The position numbers and the translations under genes were made by a program. The notes below the pieces were generated by a model, which was not told the DNA's origin, did no database searches, and worked only from the letters and a program-made list of their open reading frames with translations. 19,321 bases of DNA from Marinoscillum sp964351885 (GTDB taxonomy: Bacteria > Bacteroidota > Bacteroidia > Cytophagales > Cyclobacteriaceae): positions 1 through 19,321 of the forward strand of contig CAYGPP010000066.1 of NCBI GenBank assembly GCA_964351885.1. The letters are read 5' to 3'. Shown here piece by piece: positions 1-6,941 of this stretch (position 1 is its first letter; the number at the start of each line of letters is the position of its first letter).

Positions 1-2749
1 TAGAAATTATAAAAATGAAAGAGAATATGACAATTAAATTATTGAATATTTCGACCTGTTGCCTTCTCAAATGATTCTTTGAATCAAAATATGGAGTAGA
101 GAGAATACCCAGAAGCTTTCCGTTCTTGAATGATCGAAGGGCGGTATATGATGATTTAAAATCAAGCGATCCAATACGTTTATTGGAAATAACATTCTGA
201 GCCATTTTATGACTTATTGCATAAAAAGCCTCTGGATCAATCAACTGAGATAATAACCCTAATTTGAATATTTCGGGCTGACTACTCGTAATTAGATGTC
301 CATCTCCGTCGTATATGTTGATGTCACTTTGCACCAATGCTGCAGCTTTAGCAACTTCATTGGCATATTCATCCACGTTTATCTGATTGGAGAAAAAAGC
401 TTCCGAATAATCCAATAGCGTTTCAGCTACGTTATAACTACCCTTAGAAAAGCTTCGATCTATCTCCTCTTTGTAGGAAGAATTGAGCGTATTAATAAGT
501 GCAACACTGACTATCACCATAGGAACCAGAAAGGATAGGCCTAAATAAAGCTGAATCTTAGTGGAAAGATTAAATGATTTAGTTGAAACAAAAAGACGTG
601 ATATCAAGAACAAAAAGCCTGATGTGAAAACAAGAACTAAAAACATAAAACTCATGTTTGCCATCACTTTTTGAAGACCATAAGACGAGGACACGATCAC
701 TATCAACCTTCCATCATCAGTTAACAATCCATAGTAATGACTATACCCTTTCTCTATTCCTTTTTCAAACAGTTCTGGACGAGATAAGTCGACAGTTGTA
801 ACAATATTTTCAAAACCGTGTCTGCCCTGCTTATAAATTAGCTCACCGTTAGCATAAACTGCATAATCAAACTCCTTTTTGCTACCTAAGAAGTATCGAC
901 TTTCTAGAAGTAATTCGGGGAAAACACTTTTAGGAATATATTTTTTAAGGGTTAGCTCTAGAACTATACTCCCCACTTGCCGTCCATATGCACCGATATC
1001 TATGAAACAAATATATTTATTTCGAGTATTTCCATCTTTGTCTTGAATAAAATAGATCCCTTCATAATTAGTCTGGTATTCCACTAATCCATATTCCGAT
1101 TTCCATTGTTCCAAACTAGATGTATTTCCATCTGAATCCAAAGAGTTTCCATCAGCCCCATATAAGTAAACATCTATATCATACTTTTTGAAATAAGACG
1201 AGAGAAACTGTCTCTGTATTTTGTCTCGGATGTTTTGTCGTGCTAAAACTTTACTTAAAAGTCTCGTGCGCACGTATAGATCATTGGATATTTCCTTTGT
1301 TATACCACTGAGGTAATACTCACCCAATATATCGTTGGAGATAAGCAATCGGTTGGCAAACTTCTCTTTAGCCACTAAATCATCCTTCTCGGCATGTTTG
1401 TATATACCGAAGGCCACTATAAAAGAAATACAAGCAAACACCATTACTACATACAAGAAACTTTCGTATTTCAAACGAGCCAATGATTGATCCAAACCGA
1501 AGAAGTGAGCTAACCAAAAAGCAACGGTGATACTTAAGAAACTGCAACTTGCCTCCATATTGAATAGTGCAAAAGAGAGCACCAGCATGGCAATCGATAG
1601 TAATCCAGCAAAGCGAATAGGTAGCCGTATAACTCGAAAAATTCGTTGAGAACAATTGAATAAAAGAAAAACAGAAATCCCAATACTCAGTAGATATATG
1701 AAAGAGGTTACTCGATACTGATCAATTGTTATGGATTGACTGATATCCAAAACAAATTGGGAATTCTCCAACAGTATCCAAACGCTAAAAAACGTGCCGT
1801 ATGCCAAGACGAATTGGCAAGCAAATATGGATAGTACCCATAAATACTTCAGGCTACTCTGACTAACTCTTCCATTTTTCACACTTTTAGTAATCCAACT
1901 AAAAATGACTATCGATACCCCCAGTAAAGTCAGACCACTCAACAGTAATTCTCCTAGAGAATTAGCCAGCCAACCCATAGAAAAGTGTATTGGATTGAAT
2001 AAAGGCATATTATCTATAAAATCAGCTATATAGAATGAAGCCGCTACTCTCATAAAAATCAATCCAGCAATCAGCGAAAAGTGATATATCGCTGGGGAGA
2101 ATTTCTCCCTCAGAATAACTTCAATTAAATAGAAAATGAGAAGGCCTAATATGAGCAAAGTAATCAGGCCCACTATTTCATAGTTGATGGTGGATTGATT
2201 GGGAATCTTACATTTAAATAGAAGCGCATTGTAGTAGGTGAACTCCCACTCGCCAGAATTAGAAAATGTAATTTGATAGTCCCCAAAAACATCCCTATTC
2301 AAGGATTGTGTCAGATATTGATTAGTGATTTTTGGATCAGTGTTGATTGTGACAATAGAGAAAATTTCAATTAAATCACTCTCAGTCCATACTTGTTTTC
2401 GTTGAACAAGCTTTAATCCCCAAGAATCCTTAATACAATAAACACTATCAGGTTTTTTGAGGTAGCTATAAGTTGGAGTATATGAATCATCATTCCAATA
2501 GATTAATCCCCCATTGAGGTACACTCGCTTGGTGAAGTCCCCACTTTCTGTAATACTAAATGGATTGCTATAGACTCCTAAATCCTCTTCAAAGAGAGAT
2601 AAGTCATAGGCTTGCTTTTGGATAAGTCTATGAAGATTAGCTTGTATTTCCTCATGTATGCTTTCTGAATCAGTCTTACTATTTACTACAAACAGTACGC
2701 ATATCAGAGGTAATAGTAAAGAACTAAAAAGAAGCAATTTTCCCTTCAT
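1..2749 (-). CDS. Large multi-pass sensor protein, probable histidine kinase (N-terminal 916 residues, cut by window edge)
   Basis: I translated this frame by hand from the ATG at 2749; it stays open to base 1, so the C-terminus lies outside the window. Residues 1-21 form a signal anchor. A soluble region follows to about 188, then about seven membrane segments between 190 and 447. Residues about 450-697 form an extracytoplasmic region with repeated D-x-D-G-N turns (LDSDGN, QDKDGN). Two membrane helices (698-717, 734-755) precede a second sensor-like region (757-897, with IYDGDGHL) and a last helix starting near 902. This double extracytoplasmic layout ending in a helix is what precedes HAMP and kinase domains in NtrY-like Bacteroidota sensors, but the catalytic part is not visible, so the kinase call is inference. 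It starts 28 bases after the DUF983 gene on the same strand. A GAGGTGG lies 13 bases before the ATG, rather far for a ribosome site. Confidence 0.6.
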   Translation of the reverse strand, partial: MKGKLLLFSSLLLPLICVLFVVNSKTDSESIHEEIQANLHRLIQKQAYDLSLFEEDLGVYSNPFSITESGDFTKRVYLNGGLIYWNDDSYTPTYSYLKKPDSVYCIKDSWGLKLVQRKQVWTESDLIEIFSIVTINTDPKITNQYLTQSLNRDVFGDYQITFSNSGEWEFTYYNALLFKCKIPNQSTINYEIVGLITLLILGLLIFYLIEVILREKFSPAIYHFSLIAGLIFMRVAASFYIADFIDNMPLFNPIHFSMGWLANSLGELLLSGLTLLGVSIVIFSWITKSVKNGRVSQSSLKYLWVLSIFACQFVLAYGTFFSVWILLENSQFVLDISQSITIDQYRVTSFIYLLSIGISVFLLFNCSQRIFRVIRLPIRFAGLLSIAMLVLSFALFNMEASCSFLSITVAFWLAHFFGLDQSLARLKYESFLYVVMVFACISFIVAFGIYKHAEKDDLVAKEKFANRLLISNDILGEYYLSGITKEISNDLYVRTRLLSKVLARQNIRDKIQRQFLSSYFKKYDIDVYLYGADGNSLDSDGNTSSLEQWKSEYGLVEYQTNYEGIYFIQDKDGNTRNKYICFIDIGAYGRQVGSIVLELTLKKYIPKSVFPELLLESRYFLGSKKEFDYAVYANGELIYKQGRHGFENIVTTVDLSRPELFEKGIEKGYSHYYGLLTDDGRLIVIVSSSYGLQKVMANMSFMFLVLVFTSGFLFLISRLFVSTKSFNLSTKIQLYLGLSFLVPMVIVSVALINTLNSSYKEEIDRSFSKGSYNVAETLLDYSEAFFSNQINVDEYANEVAKAAALVQSDINIYDGDGHLITSSQPEIFKLGLLSQLIDPEAFYAISHKMAQNVISNKRIGSLDFKSSYTALRSFKNGKLLGILSTPYFDSKNHLRRQQVEIFNNLIVIFSFIFIIS

Positions 2750-2777
2750 ATGAAAGTATTAACCACCTCAATATACA

Positions 2778-3161
2778 TTAATTGTACTTTTCAGGATTGT
2801 AACTCATTCCTCCAAAACCATACATATAGAGTATCCTTGAATAACGAAATGTTAAGGGGTAGAATAATAACGAAAGAATTGATATGGAAATAACATAAAC
2901 CATCAATGATGGATCGCCAAAAGCGAAATAAAGAATAAAGACTGAAGTGATAAAAATAGCCACTGAGAATGCGTAGCTAACGTACATGGCACCATAAAAA
3001 AAACCTGGCTCTCTTTCGAACCTTAAATTACAATGGCTACAATTTGTATTGATTGCGTTAAACTTCAATACTCTCCAAACGGAATACTGGAACATATCTC
3101 CTCTCCTACACCGGGGACATTTACCCTCTAATACGGCTGATAATACTCTTTTTTCGCTCAT
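2778..3161 (-). CDS. DUF983 zinc-ribbon membrane protein
   Basis: A 127-residue protein with an N-terminal cytoplasmic zinc-ribbon-like unit, CPRC (C15, C18) and CSHC (C41, C44), followed by the family motif EPGFFYGAMYVSYAF and two membrane segments (about 58-80 and 86-104). This matches DUF983, a family of unknown biochemical role that often sits beside cytochrome oxidase genes. An in-frame TTG at 3194 would add 11 residues. I prefer the ATG at 3161 because MSEKRVLSAVLEGKCPRC looks like a normal family N-terminus. Even so, the gene overlaps the end of the upstream 87-residue gene by 41 bases, which suggests translational coupling. The role in oxidase biogenesis is inferred only from context. 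Confidence 0.85.
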   Translation of the reverse strand: MSEKRVLSAVLEGKCPRCRRGDMFQYSVWRVLKFNAINTNCSHCNLRFEREPGFFYGAMYVSYAFSVAIFITSVFILYFAFGDPSLMVYVISISILSLLFYPLTFRYSRILYMYGFGGMSYNPEKYN

Positions 3162-3384
3162 TAATTTTAGCTGTTCGAAACCACAGAAACGCAACTATTC
3201 CGATGATAAGGTATGGTGCAAAGAATAAATACATAATCCCGAAATTCAACCCTGCTGCAAGCGCAGTATCACCGTGGCTTACATTATTGACAATCTGAGT
3301 TCTACACATCGCACATTGAGAAAAGCTCTCTATCAATGCGGACAATAAAAGGAAAAACGTAAGGAATATTTTTTTCTTCATCAT
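3121..3384 (-). CDS. Small exported membrane protein with a CAMC motif
   Basis: An 87-residue protein. Residues 1-23 look like a cleavable signal peptide (MMKKK start, hydrophobic core, SFSQ end), directly followed by C24-A-M-C27. A membrane segment covers about residues 46-68, and a basic tail (KINERKKSIISRIR) should lie in the cytoplasm. The CxxC pair would therefore sit at the mature N-terminus outside the membrane. There is no lipobox (the residues before C24 are S-F-S-Q), so a lipoprotein is unlikely. I recognise the pattern as a small conserved Bacteroidota protein near oxidase genes but know no function for it. It starts 15 bases after the DUF420 gene and its end overlaps DUF983, so it belongs to the accessory cassette. 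A thiol or metal role is inference. The second Met (3381) is an equally possible start. Confidence 0.75.
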   Translation of the reverse strand: MMKKKIFLTFFLLLSALIESFSQCAMCRTQIVNNVSHGDTALAAGLNFGIMYLFFAPYLIIGIVAFLWFRTAKINERKKSIISRIRG

Positions 3385-3399
3385 TATTAAAATCCTAAC

Positions 3400-3969
3400 T
3401 CAAAGGTAATAAGGGCTGATCATAAGATAGACCAACACTCCAGTAATAGAAACATATAACCATATCGGAAATGTTCCCTTAACAATCCTTTTATGTTTTG
3501 TGAGCTGATCAGTCAATGCATAATAGAAGGCGAAAAGCACAAAAGGAACCACTACAATAGATAACAGGATATGTGTGAAAAGTGTAAATAAATATATGGT
3601 TCTCCATAATCCCAATTCTAGCAATTCATTGGAGTTTAATTCCCCATCATGATTCACATCACCATAGATCGTTGTGGGTACAGAGGAATGATACAGAATA
3701 TAGGAAGCCAAAAACAAAGACCCTAATAAAAAACAAACGAGCATTAACCTTTTATGAAGTACAGTATTGCCTCTTTTAATTGCTATTACAGCACCAATCA
3801 AAAAAACAGCAGTTAGACTATTGATAACAGCGTGTAGGCCAGGTAATGACCTGATCCATTCCGATTCTCCCAGACCAGTTTTAAATGGTGTAAGTATCAG
3901 AATAGCCACAGCTAATGGAATAACCATTGATATTCCGATTATGACCTTCAGGTAGCCTTTCTCATTCAT
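3400..3969 (-). CDS. DUF420 (CtaM/YozB-like) membrane protein with an EF-hand loop
   Basis: A 189-residue protein with about five membrane helices (roughly 8-27, 46-64, 74-93, 124-148, 167-187) and the conserved histidines of DUF420: H46 in LPGLHAVIN, H72 in LHKRLM, H94 in YHSS and H133 in FTHILLS. Firmicute members (CtaM/YozB) are needed for function of heme A oxidases, so a maturation role here is a reasonable inference supported by position. The loop between helices three and four holds D104-V-N106-H-D108-G-E110-L-N112-S-N-E115, which fits the canonical 12-residue EF-hand calcium loop at every ligand position. The loop should face the extracytoplasmic side. The start overlaps the end of the SCO-like gene by eight bases. 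The ATG at 3969 gives a natural N-terminus. Confidence 0.85.
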   Translation of the reverse strand: MNEKGYLKVIIGISMVIPLAVAILILTPFKTGLGESEWIRSLPGLHAVINSLTAVFLIGAVIAIKRGNTVLHKRLMLVCFLLGSLFLASYILYHSSVPTTIYGDVNHDGELNSNELLELGLWRTIYLFTLFTHILLSIVVVPFVLFAFYYALTDQLTKHKRIVKGTFPIWLYVSITGVLVYLMISPYYL

Positions 3970-4369
3970 GCTTATTCGCTTTATTCAATAAATAAATATC
4001 TAATTCCGCTGCAAAACGATCAATATCAAGTCTAGTGAGCTCATAGGCACCGCGTACATTGCCTTCCTCATCGACTAAATAATTATCTGAATTCAACGCA
4101 CAGCGATTATCTGAAAATTCGATATTCTTGATATTGTCTGATACAGAAAGCTTCACTCTTAATCTAGCTATTTCATTTGGATGCTCAACTGAATCAGATA
4201 CATTCAGATAGACAAAATCTCGTTCATTATAACACTCATCGTCCCAAGCCTGAATAACAGGTAAGTCAAACTTGTTTTCCCCAAAAGTCTGAAGAAATAG
4301 ATACCAGCCTACAGGAAATCCGAAAACGACTATAAAGAAGAGCGGGGTAACTATTTTATTCTTTTTCAT
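3962..4369 (-). CDS. SCO/thioredoxin-like protein lacking the copper-binding motif
   Basis: A 135-residue protein with an N-terminal signal anchor (about residues 7-28) and an extracytoplasmic domain. The segment after the anchor (FGENKFDLPV) and the C-terminal part (YLVDEEGNVRGAYE, then DIDRFAAELDIYL) resemble the start and end of SCO1/SenC proteins. The middle is short: there is no CxxxC and no downstream metal-ligand histidine. Only C46 and C90 remain, far apart. It therefore looks like a reduced SCO-type thioredoxin fold that cannot bind copper in the usual way; this assignment is moderate. I chose the ATG at 4369 over a TTG at 4375, which lies inside the T-run of the preceding hairpin. 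It overlaps the DUF420 gene by eight bases. Confidence 0.65.
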   Translation of the reverse strand: MKKNKIVTPLFFIVVFGFPVGWYLFLQTFGENKFDLPVIQAWDDECYNERDFVYLNVSDSVEHPNEIARLRVKLSVSDNIKNIEFSDNRCALNSDNYLVDEEGNVRGAYELTRLDIDRFAAELDIYLLNKANKHE

Positions 4370-4377
4370 ATTCAAAA

Positions 4378-4409
4378 AAAAATCATGTCCTTAATAAGAC
4401 ATGATTTTT
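4378..4409 (-). terminator. Intrinsic terminator closing the oxidase operon
   Basis: A perfect 12-bp inverted repeat (4378-4389 with 4398-4409) around an 8-base loop, 21 bases after the coxD stop. On the minus strand the stem contains GACATGATTTTT and runs into nine Ts (4382-4374). The plus-strand reading also ends in five Ts, but no plus-strand gene ends here. The stem is AT-rich with only a few GC pairs, so termination may be incomplete, which would let the accessory genes be read through. Confidence 0.75.
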
Positions 4410-4430
4410 AATCTATTGTTTCAATTGATC

Positions 4431-4754
4431 CTAATAAAGAAGTTCAAATATGGCAGCCCCTTGATATATCATAATAAAAATAAAAAATACGATAAACATG
4501 GTTGGCAGCAAAATAGACCAAATCAATGATTTCTTTTCGTGTCCTAAGTGCATGAATTCAGACACTATATAATAGGCCTTTATTAATGTCATCAATATAA
4601 AAACAGTAGTCTTAACAATACCAGCGCCTACTGTAAAGGCAATAACAAATTCTATGGCGGTAAGAACACCTAATATAACTGCAACCTTTAATATCTTTTT
4701 GGTCTTTTCCTTATCCTCTGGAATAACGTGGAGTTCCGGTGTGTTTTCTTGCAT
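4431..4754 (-). CDS. coxD: Cytochrome c oxidase subunit IV (prokaryotic small subunit)
   Basis: A 107-residue protein with a charged cytoplasmic N-terminus (to about residue 20) and three membrane helices at roughly 22-44, 47-68 and 80-103. The motif LIKAYYIVSEFMHLGHE between helices two and three is typical of the small subunit IV of bacterial caa3/aa3 oxidases. It has no redox centre and would be a structural or assembly subunit. It lies 19 bases after the second subunit III gene and is the last gene before the terminator, the usual last place in this operon type. Identification rests on topology, this motif and context. Confidence 0.85.
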   Translation of the reverse strand: MQENTPELHVIPEDKEKTKKILKVAVILGVLTAIEFVIAFTVGAGIVKTTVFILMTLIKAYYIVSEFMHLGHEKKSLIWSILLPTMFIVFFIFIMIYQGAAIFELLY

Positions 4755-4773
4755 GATTGCTATTAATTAAAAA

Positions 4774-5520
4774 TTATACTAGATAGAAAAATGTAAATAC
4801 AAATACCCAAACCAAATCTACGAAATGCCAATACAAACCGACTTTCTCTACCATTTCGTAATGCCCTCTTCGCTCAAACACTCCGACAACTGTCTGATAA
4901 AAGATGATGAAATTAAGTAAAACGCCACTGAATACATGGAATCCGTGGAATCCGGTAATGAAGAAAAATAATGCTGCAAAATTGGATGGGCCATATTGAT
5001 TAGCTGTTAGACTCGCCCCTTGAAGAAGATTAGATCCAATATTATTGGATAAGTCCGCTCCATGAATGAAATGAGACCATTCCCAAGCTTGACAGCCTAA
5101 AAAAGTGATCCCTCCAACTAAAGTCCATATCATCCATTTCTCAACACCCTTTCTATCCATTCTATGTCCTGCTTCCACAGCCAAAACCATTGTTACGGAA
5201 CTAAGAATTAAAATGAATGTCATGATCCCTACGAATACCAATGGAGCATGTACCCCATGTAAAAAAGGAACTGCCTCAAATACCATTTCTGGAATAGGCC
5301 AATACTCTTGAGAAAAGGCAAAATCTTCAAACGCACCTTCAAAAGCAGGATGGCTGTATCTAATTAAACCATAAGTAATTAATAGTGCTGAGAAAGAAAA
5401 TGCATCAGAAAGCAGGAAAAACCACATCATGAGTTTTCCATAACTCGCCTTCATAGGCGCTATACCACCCCCCCAGGTGTTTGAGGTACTTTCATCAACA
5501 AGTACTGCCGTATTTGCCAT
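4774..5520 (-). CDS. coxC: Cytochrome c oxidase subunit III (second of two)
   Basis: A 248-residue inner-membrane protein of the subunit III family. Recognisable stretches are KLMMWFFLLSDAFSFSALL in the first helix, FLGCQAWEWSHFI, FFFITGFHGFHVFSG and the C-terminal VGLYWHFVDLVWVFVFTFFY, which is the family signature. There are about five long helices. Subunit III stabilises the catalytic core and carries no metals. It starts seven bases after the stop of the other subunit III gene, so the two are co-transcribed. It is longer than its partner, with an extra loop around residues 60-90 and another at 150-178. The ATG at 5520 agrees with the usual N-terminus of this subgroup. Confidence 0.93.
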   Translation of the reverse strand: MANTAVLVDESTSNTWGGGIAPMKASYGKLMMWFFLLSDAFSFSALLITYGLIRYSHPAFEGAFEDFAFSQEYWPIPEMVFEAVPFLHGVHAPLVFVGIMTFILILSSVTMVLAVEAGHRMDRKGVEKWMIWTLVGGITFLGCQAWEWSHFIHGADLSNNIGSNLLQGASLTANQYGPSNFAALFFFITGFHGFHVFSGVLLNFIIFYQTVVGVFERRGHYEMVEKVGLYWHFVDLVWVFVFTFFYLV

Positions 5521-5527
5521 AGTCTGT

Positions 5528-6112
5528 TTAATTGTTAGAGAAAATCAAAAATAAGTATAAATACAACCAAAGTCCACTTAAAAAGTGCCAGTATGTAACA
5601 CAAATCGAAATCTGAGTCATACTCTTCGAATGAACTCTATATTTCAGCGCATTTACCAAAACAATTGTAAGAAAAATCAATCCCCCTGTCAAGTGAAGAA
5701 CATGTAGCCCTGTGAAAATATAGACAAAAGATCCAGCCACGTTTCCTACAAAGAATATCTCCTGAGACACCAATTGATCCCAAGACAAATATTGTCCAAT
5801 CATAAAGCTCACCGCAAGAATAGCTGTAATCGCCAAACTTACCCTCAGACCTATAATATTATCTCTTTTGGCAAACAGATAAGAAAGGTGCATCGAAACA
5901 CTACTCAGTAAAATAATGATTGAGGTTACATTGAACAATTCAGGGAAATCAATAATTAGCCAATTCCCTTCGGCGCGTTTTACAATATAGGCGCTTGACA
6001 AGGACACGAAAATCATCGTCACGGTGATCATAAACAACCACATCGCAAATTTCTTTGGATGCATTGATTTTACTTGCACATTCGACTCGGAAATATCAGC
6101 AGTATTAGTCAT
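5528..6112 (-). CDS. Cytochrome c oxidase subunit III-like protein (first of two)
   Basis: A 194-residue subunit III-family membrane protein with about five helices. Typical stretches are HPKKFAMWLFMITVTMIFVSL, FVYIFTGLHVLHLTGG and the C-terminal CVTYWHFLSGLWLYLYLFL. It is shorter than the second copy (248 residues) and diverged from it, so the pair looks like an old duplication rather than a recent one. The ATG at 6112 overlaps the ctaB stop codon by one base (TGATG), pointing to translational coupling. A TTG at 6115 is rejected because this overlap fits the style of the operon. The role is a structural subunit of the same oxidase or of the ACIII-oxidase assembly (inference). Confidence 0.9.
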   Translation of the reverse strand: MTNTADISESNVQVKSMHPKKFAMWLFMITVTMIFVSLSSAYIVKRAEGNWLIIDFPELFNVTSIIILLSSVSMHLSYLFAKRDNIIGLRVSLAITAILAVSFMIGQYLSWDQLVSQEIFFVGNVAGSFVYIFTGLHVLHLTGGLIFLTIVLVNALKYRVHSKSMTQISICVTYWHFLSGLWLYLYLFLIFSNN

Positions 6113-6931
6113 CAAATCTTGTCTATTAAGTATGCTATTTGAACTATAGGCAAGTAGATGAATGATCCAAACATTATTCTAAGTGCCGATTTCCTAGAGT
6201 AATCTTTCATCAACGAAAATGTTTGCGCTAAAAACAATGCACCGCAAATAGTTGCCACTACCCCGCTAGTCATACCAACCAAACCAAAGTAAGTCGGAAG
6301 GAGCCCTAAAGGCAACAAAAACAATGTGTATACCATGATGTTAATAGCCGTATTGAGATCCTGCTTACCCCCTGAAGGTAATAGTCTAAAACCTGCCTTC
6401 TTGTAATCTTCATCGGACACCCATGCAATCGCCCAAAAATGAGGGAATTGCCATATGAATTGAATTCCAAAAATAATTAGTGCCTCATGACTTATGCCTC
6501 CTGTAGCCGCTACCCATCCAAGTAAAGGAGGTAAGGCCCCTGGAATAGCTCCGACGAATACTGCGATAGGTCCTACTCTTTTTAAAGGTGTATAAACAAA
6601 GGAATAGAGTACCATAGAAACTGCAGAGAGCGCAACAGTTAAAAGGTTTGTTTGAATGTATAAAATCAAAAAACCTGACAACCCGACCAAAATCGCAAAA
6701 TTTGTAGCTTCTGCAATACTCAAACGACCAGTCGGCAAAGGCCTATTCATCGTTCGACTCATTAGTTTATCTAAGTCAATCTCAATAATTTGATTAATAA
6801 TAACAGAAGCTCCTGAAATTAAGAACCCTCCAATAAATACACTAACGAAATGGATCCAAGAGACACGTCCAGTGGTTCCTAGTAAATAACCAAAACCACA
6901 TGAAAAAGCCACAAGAAAGGACAGTCGAAAC
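6112..6931 (-). CDS. ctaB: Heme O synthase (protoheme IX farnesyltransferase), N-terminus lost in gap
   Basis: The visible 273 residues begin at FRLSFLVAFSCGFGYLLG, which normally follows a short leader in CtaB, so the start codon and some 10-25 residues are missing in the adjacent run of Ns (length estimated from the family). The UbiA-type prenyltransferase motifs are present: NQIIEIDLDKLMSRTMNRPL carries the first Asp-rich site, and SDEDYKKAGFRLLP the second. FIWQFPHFWAIAW is also characteristic of the family. It transfers a farnesyl group to protoheme to make heme O, which CtaA then oxidises to heme A for CoxA. About eight membrane helices follow. Its stop overlaps the subunit III start by one base. 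The apparent in-frame fusion to ctaA is an artefact of the gap. Confidence 0.92.
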
Positions 6932-6941
6932 NNNNNNNNNN
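6932..6941. other. Assembly gap (10 Ns)
   Basis: Ten undetermined bases between the ends of ctaA and ctaB. Both flanking proteins are incomplete compared with their families, so the true missing stretch is probably longer than ten bases: the end of ctaA, its stop, any spacer and the start of ctaB. Ten is likely a placeholder length. Confidence 0.95.

Noticed and set aside
1380..1655. 91-codon minus-strand frame starting with TTG
   Set aside because: It is an out-of-frame reading inside the continuous 916-codon sensor gene.
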